Shown here: positions 60,351 through 64,000 of the stretch, piece after piece
How positions within the stretch are numbered: position 1 is the stretch's first letter
Layout of the letters: each line of letters begins with the position of its first letter
Origin: Actinacidiphila paucisporea
GTDB taxonomy: Bacteria > Actinomycetota > Actinomycetes > Streptomycetales > Streptomycetaceae
Reading direction: 5' to 3'
Length of the DNA: 64,000 bases
Assembly: GCF_900142575.1 (NCBI RefSeq)
Contig: NZ_FRBI01000002.1
Span: 612,637-676,636, forward strand
Notes under the pieces: model-generated
Seen by the model: only the letters and a program-made list of their open reading frames with translations
Told to the model about the DNA's origin: nothing
Databases searched by the model: none
Made by a program: the position numbers and the translations under genes

Positions 60351-61376
60351 CTACGCGTTCGTCCGGGCCTCCGGATGCGGGATGCGGGCCGGGTGCGGGG
60401 CGGGCCCGGTGGAACCGCGTACCACCAGCTCGGGCTCGAAGAACAGCTCGTCGTGGTCGACCGAGGCGCCGCTGATCTCCCCGGCCAGCAGGTCCACCGC
60501 GGCCCGCCCCATCGCCTCGATGGGCTGGCGCACGGTGGTCAGCGGCGGCTCGGTGCAGTTCATCAGCGACGAGTCGTCGTAACCGATGACCGAGACGTCC
60601 TCCGGCACCGACAACCGCCGCCTGCGGGCGGCCCTGATGGTGCCGAGCGCCAGCAGGTCGGAGGCGCAGATGAAGGCCGTGATGCCGCGCGCCAGCAGCC
60701 TGCTGGCCGCCGCCTGGCCGCCCTCCAGGGTGAACAGGGCGTGCTCCACGGTGACCGAGGGGTCCACCCGGCGGGCGGCCGCCAGCTTGCGGCGGGACGG
60801 CACGTGGTCGGGCGGGCCGAGCACCAGGGCGATCCGCCGGTGGCCCAGCGACATCAGGTGGTTCATCGCCTGTTCGACGGCCACCGCGTCGTCGCAGGAG
60901 ACCCGCGGGAAGTCCAGATGGTCGATCGCGGCGTTCATCAGCACGGTCGGCAGGTTGCGTTCCGCGAGCCGTGCGTAGTGGTCGTGCGGGGACTCGGCCT
61001 GGGCGTAGAGCCCGCCGAAGAAGACGACGCCGGAGACATGCTGCTGGAGCAGCAGTTCCACGTAGTCGGCCTCGGAGACGCCGCCCGCGGTCTGGGTGCA
61101 CAGCACCGGGGTGAAGCCCTGCTGTGCGAGTGCGCCACCGACCACCTCCGCGAAAGCGGGGAAGATCGGGTTCTGCAGCTCGGGCATGACCATGCCGACC
61201 AGCCGGGCGCGTTCGCCCCGCAGCTGGGTGGGCCGTTCGTATCCGAGCACGTCAAGGGCGGTGAGGACCGCGGCCCGGGTAGCGTCGGAGACGCCGGGCT
61301 TTCCGTTCAGCACCCGGCTGACGGTGGCCTCGCTCACCCCGACCTTCTTTGCCACCTCGGCAAGTCGTCGTGTCAT
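60351..61376 (-). CDS. LacI-family repressor of the sugar locus
   Basis: A 341-aa regulator. The helix-turn-helix RLAEVAKKVGVSEATVSRVL is followed by the hinge NGKPGVSDATRAAVLTAL and DVLGYERP. The effector domain is of the periplasmic-binding type, ending VIGYDDSSLMNCTEPPLTTV and VDLLAGE. It resembles MalR/Reg1-like regulators of Streptomyces. Around RRKLAAARRVDPSVTVEHAL it looks some 15 residues shorter than I remember for the family. The ATG at 61376 has TAGAAT only 8 nt upstream, so the mRNA may be leaderless. It is divergent from the GH87-like glucanase and upstream of the ABC operon. Confidence 0.9.
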   Translation of the reverse strand: MTRRLAEVAKKVGVSEATVSRVLNGKPGVSDATRAAVLTALDVLGYERPTQLRGERARLVGMVMPELQNPIFPAFAEVVGGALAQQGFTPVLCTQTAGGVSEADYVELLLQQHVSGVVFFGGLYAQAESPHDHYARLAERNLPTVLMNAAIDHLDFPRVSCDDAVAVEQAMNHLMSLGHRRIALVLGPPDHVPSRRKLAAARRVDPSVTVEHALFTLEGGQAAASRLLARGITAFICASDLLALGTIRAARRRRLSVPEDVSVIGYDDSSLMNCTEPPLTTVRQPIEAMGRAAVDLLAGEISGASVDHDELFFEPELVVRGSTGPAPHPARIPHPEARTNA

Positions 61377-61383
61377 GGCGTCG

Positions 61384-61457
61384 ATTCTAGTACAGCTGGC
61401 GCAAGATTCTTGCGGTGAATTTGCGGAATCTCTGCAAGTCATCCAAATTTTGCGAAA
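61384..61457. promoter_or_regulatory. LacI operator cluster between repressor and glucanase genes
   Basis: The 171-bp divergent spacer contains a perfect palindrome GCAAGA-T-TCTTGC (61401-61413). It also has an imperfect one TTGCGGAATCTCTGCAA (61421-61437) and a TTTTGCGAAA motif (61448-61457). A -10 box TAGAAT for the LacI gene is read on the minus strand at 61389-61384, so the palindrome sits on its core promoter. The same TTGCG(A/G)AA motif and GCAAGAT...TGAATTT arrangement recur upstream of the ABC operon. Confidence 0.7.
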
Positions 61458-61547
61458 CCTGGTCGACATATTGCTGCGTCAGGTGGAGATCCCTAGGGTG
61501 TCGGTCGTCACACCAGCGACTCCCGTCAGAAGGGACCCCCCCACCGC

Positions 61548-63827
61548 ATGGACACCAGACGTCGCACCTCGGCCTGGCTCGCCTCGGCGACCGCCGCCGC
61601 GCTCGCCGCCGGCGGACTCGCCTTCGCCATGAGCACCCAGACCGCCACCGCCGCCCCCACCGCGCAGGCCGTCTCCCCCTTCGCCGTCAACGGCGGCGCC
61701 ACCGTACCCTTCACCGAGTACGAGGCCGAGTCCGCCGCCACCAACGGGTCGCAACTGGGCCCGGACTACACGCAGTCGACGGTCGCCTCCGAGGCGTCCG
61801 GCCGCCGTGCGGTCACCCTCGGCGGCCAGGGCAAGTACGTGGAATTCACCCTCGGAAAGGCGGCCAACGCCGTCGACGTGGCGGTGAACCTGCCGCGTGG
61901 CGCCTCCGGCACCGTGTCGGTCTACGTCAACGGCGCCAAGATCGCCGGCAAGCTCGCGGTCACCTCGCAGTACTCGTACGTGGACACCGGCTGGATCGCC
62001 GGTGCCAAGACGCACCACTACTTCGACGACTCCCGGCTGCTGCTCGGCCAGAACGTGGCCGCCGGCGGCAAGGTCAGGCTCCAGCTGGACGCCGGCGACA
62101 CCGGCAGCGCGACCGTCGACGTGGCCGACTTCGAGCAGGTCGCGGGCGCCGCCACCCAGCCCGCGAACTCGATCTCGGTCGTCACCGACGGCGCCGACGC
62201 CGGCGGCGGCGGCGACTCCACCCAGGCCTTCCGGCAGGCGATATCCGACGCCAAGGCGCAGGGCAAGGAAGTCTGGATCCCCAAGGGCGACTTCAAGGTC
62301 ACCTCGCAGATCCCGGCGGACGGCGTCACCCTGCGCGGCGCCGGCAACTGGTATTCGGTCGTGCACAGTTCGCACTTCATCGACCAGGGCTCGGCCGGCG
62401 GCAACACCAAGCTCTACGACTTCGCCGTCTTCGGCGACGTCAGCGTCCGCAACGACAACTCGCCCGACAACTTCGTCACCGGCAGCCTCGGCCCGAACTC
62501 GGTGGTCTCCGGGATGTGGGTGCAGCGCGAGAAGGTCGGCCTGTGGCTGACGGGCAACAACGACAACCTGGTGGTGCAGAACAGCCGCATCATCGGCACC
62601 ACCGCCGACGGGCTGAACCTCGACGGCAGCGCCCACAACGTCACCGTCACCAACAACTTCCTGCGCAACCAGGGTGACGACTCGCTCGCCATGTGGTCGC
62701 TGGGCTCGCCCGACACCGGCAACTCCTTCGCCGGCAACACCATCGTGCAGCCCAACCTGGCCAACGGCATCGCGATCTACGGCGGCAGCAACAACACCGC
62801 CTCCAACAACGTGATCGCCGACACCAACGCGCTCGGCAGTGGCATCGCCATCTCCAACCAGGCCTTCCTGCAGCCCTTCAACCCGCTGTCGGGCACGGTC
62901 ACCGTCTCCGGCAACACCCTCATCCGCACCGGTGCCATCAACCCCAACTGGGGCCACCCGATGGGTGCGCTGCGGGTCGACTCCTACGACTACGCCATCA
63001 GCAACGACGTGCGGATCAGCAACACCAGCTTCATCGACAGCCCCTACAGCGACTTCGAGTTCGTCTCCGGCGGCGGCCACGGCTACACCGTCAGCGGCGT
63101 CACGATCAGCGGCGCGACCGCGACGGGCACCGGCACCGTGGTGGTGCAGGCCGAGACGCCCGGCTCGGCCTCCTTCAGCAACGTGACGGCCACCGGCACC
63201 GGCGCGACCGGCGTCTACAACTGCTCCTACCCGGCGAACCTGCCCGCCTTCACGATCAACAAGGGCTCCGGCAACAGCGGTTGGGACGGCACCTGGGGCG
63301 ACTGCAGCAGCTGGCCGCAGCCCGGCAGCGGCCCCGGCACCACGGCCGGCGGTGCGAGCAGCGGCACCACCGGCAGCACCACCGGCGGTACGACGACGCC
63401 GCCGGCGAGCGGCAACCTGGCGCGCGGCCGCAGCGTGACCGACACCGGCCACGCCGACGTCTACACCGCCGCCAACGCCGTCGACGGCAACGCGAGCACC
63501 TACTGGGAGTCGACCAACAACGCCTTCCCGCAGTCCATCACCGTCGACCTCGGCTCCGCACAGACCGTCGGCCGCGTCGTGATCAAACTGCCCCCCGCCA
63601 CCGCCTGGGCCACCCGCACCGAAACCCTCTCCGTACTCGGCTCCACCAACAACAGCACCTGGACCACCCTCAAACCCTCCGCCGGCTACACCCTCAACCC
63701 CGCCACCGGCAACACCGCCACCATCACCCTGACCCCCACCAGCACCCGCTACCTGCGCCTCACCGTCACCGGCAACACCGGCTGGCCCGCAGCCCAACTC
63801 TCCGAACTGGAGGCCTACACCTCCTAG
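61548..63827 (+). CDS. Secreted GH87-like beta-helix glucanase (alpha-1,3-glucanase/mycodextranase type) with CBM and discoidin domain
   Basis: A 759-aa exported enzyme. It has a Sec signal peptide (cleavage near ATAA, residue about 35), a CBM35-like domain beginning FTEYEAESAATNGS (55-200), a right-handed beta-helix (205-590), a Gly/Ser/Thr linker (590-620) and an F5/8 type C (CBM32-like) domain (620-759; DTGHADVYTAANAVDGN, RYLRLTVTGNTGWPAAQLSE). In the helix, TTADGLNLDGS and RNQGDDSLAMWS (Asp354, Asp377, Asp378) match the three-Asp layout I recall for GH87. It should cut an alpha-1,3-containing glucan outside the cell. The last base of its TAG is the first base of a MITE-like repeat. Confidence 0.8.
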   Translation: MDTRRRTSAWLASATAAALAAGGLAFAMSTQTATAAPTAQAVSPFAVNGGATVPFTEYEAESAATNGSQLGPDYTQSTVASEASGRRAVTLGGQGKYVEFTLGKAANAVDVAVNLPRGASGTVSVYVNGAKIAGKLAVTSQYSYVDTGWIAGAKTHHYFDDSRLLLGQNVAAGGKVRLQLDAGDTGSATVDVADFEQVAGAATQPANSISVVTDGADAGGGGDSTQAFRQAISDAKAQGKEVWIPKGDFKVTSQIPADGVTLRGAGNWYSVVHSSHFIDQGSAGGNTKLYDFAVFGDVSVRNDNSPDNFVTGSLGPNSVVSGMWVQREKVGLWLTGNNDNLVVQNSRIIGTTADGLNLDGSAHNVTVTNNFLRNQGDDSLAMWSLGSPDTGNSFAGNTIVQPNLANGIAIYGGSNNTASNNVIADTNALGSGIAISNQAFLQPFNPLSGTVTVSGNTLIRTGAINPNWGHPMGALRVDSYDYAISNDVRISNTSFIDSPYSDFEFVSGGGHGYTVSGVTISGATATGTGTVVVQAETPGSASFSNVTATGTGATGVYNCSYPANLPAFTINKGSGNSGWDGTWGDCSSWPQPGSGPGTTAGGASSGTTGSTTGGTTTPPASGNLARGRSVTDTGHADVYTAANAVDGNASTYWESTNNAFPQSITVDLGSAQTVGRVVIKLPPATAWATRTETLSVLGSTNNSTWTTLKPSAGYTLNPATGNTATITLTPTSTRYLRLTVTGNTGWPAAQLSELEAYTS

Positions 63828-63987
63828 GGCATGTCGTTCGGATCTCCGTGGAGGAAGGAGCGGTGCTCGGTGCGTGCAGCTGCAAGGCGGAGGAAGGAGG
63901 CGACGCGGAGCCGTCGTCGACTGACGACAACGCGGCAGATGTGCGTGCCGGGCGCCGCGACGCCGCGGAGATCCACACGACAGGCCC
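63827..63987. mobile_element. MITE-like element with 22-bp terminal inverted repeats
   Basis: GGGCATGTCGTTCGGATCTC-CG (63827-63848) and its near complement at 63966-63987 match at 19 of 22 positions and bound a 161-bp non-coding unit. Inside, GGAGGAAGGAG is repeated (63850-63860, 63889-63899). No transposase is present, so it would be non-autonomous. I see no clear target-site duplication. The left end overlaps the G of the glucanase stop codon. Confidence 0.7.
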
Positions 63988-64000
63988 CAGCACCCGGCCC

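Noticed and set aside
54938..61376. Assigning malEFG/aglA/malR gene names outright
   Set aside because: Gene order fits what I remember of the Streptomyces maltose operon, but the binding protein does not closely resemble the MalE I recall and a GH87-like enzyme is linked. Substrate-specific names would be overclaiming.

Overview
The window is very GC-rich actinobacterial DNA and almost certainly comes from a Streptomyces or a close relative in the Streptomycetaceae. The evidence is strong codon bias, frequent GTG/TTG starts, 1-4 nt start/stop overlaps, many Tat or Sec lipoproteins, ECF sigma/anti-sigma and BTAD/AfsR-type regulators, F420 enzymology and LacI-controlled sugar uptake. By eye I found no tRNA, rRNA, CRISPR array or complete insertion sequence, and no in-frame TTA (bldA) codon in the genes called.

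Layout. (1) 1-7.1 kb: the 3' end of a CYP157-like cytochrome P450 that lacks the ExxR motif, then a pterin carbinolamine dehydratase, a Gfo/Idh oxidoreductase, a Bcr/CflA-type exporter, a serine hydrolase, a beta-propeller lipoprotein and a degenerate polysaccharide deacetylase. (2) 7.5-24.3 kb: an exopolysaccharide locus. It holds a CDP-alcohol phosphotransferase and a TagD-like cytidylyltransferase at the edge, three glycosyltransferases, a Wzz-like protein fused to a BY-kinase-like domain with a broken P-loop, a Wzx flippase, a Wzy polymerase, a secreted propeller/Fn3/LamG protein coupled to a lipoprotein and a GT2, the GDP-fucose pair gmd/fcl, and the WbaP-like initiating sugar-phosphate transferase. 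This amounts to a nearly complete Wzx/Wzy pathway for a fucose-type polymer. (3) 24.5-36.5 kb: housekeeping genes, namely an Rsm22-like methyltransferase, CorA, an FAD oxidoreductase, map, a prim-pol-like protein, heme oxygenase with a structured leader, a DDAH-like hydrolase, an F420:NADPH oxidoreductase, a quinone-reductase-like MDR and a site-2 protease homologue. (4) 36.7-54.8 kb: regulation, export and core metabolism. This part has an 1132-aa AfsR-like regulator, a DrrAB-type ABC exporter, an ECF sigma/zinc anti-sigma pair, panB, a UvrA paralogue, an MFS exporter/TetR operon with a perfect 11-bp inverted-repeat operator, a VanJ-like membrane EEP phosphatase, a dimethylformamidase-like Tat lipoprotein and nadE. 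(5) 54.9-64 kb: a sugar locus with a GH13 glucosidase, two ABC permeases, a binding lipoprotein and a LacI repressor. The repressor is divergent from a secreted GH87-like beta-helix glucanase, and related operator-like motifs lie in both control regions. A 161-bp MITE-like element starts on the last base of the glucanase stop codon.

How it fits together. Region 2 builds and exports a surface glycan. Region 5 reads as a machine for digesting an external alpha-glucan (alpha-1,3-glucan or nigeran, by family inference), importing the fragments and splitting them inside the cell. A family of palindromic intergenic repeats is scattered at about 0.9, 7.3, 28.4, 33.4 and (degenerate) 43.5 kb. All functions are inferred from sequence recognition alone; no database search was possible.
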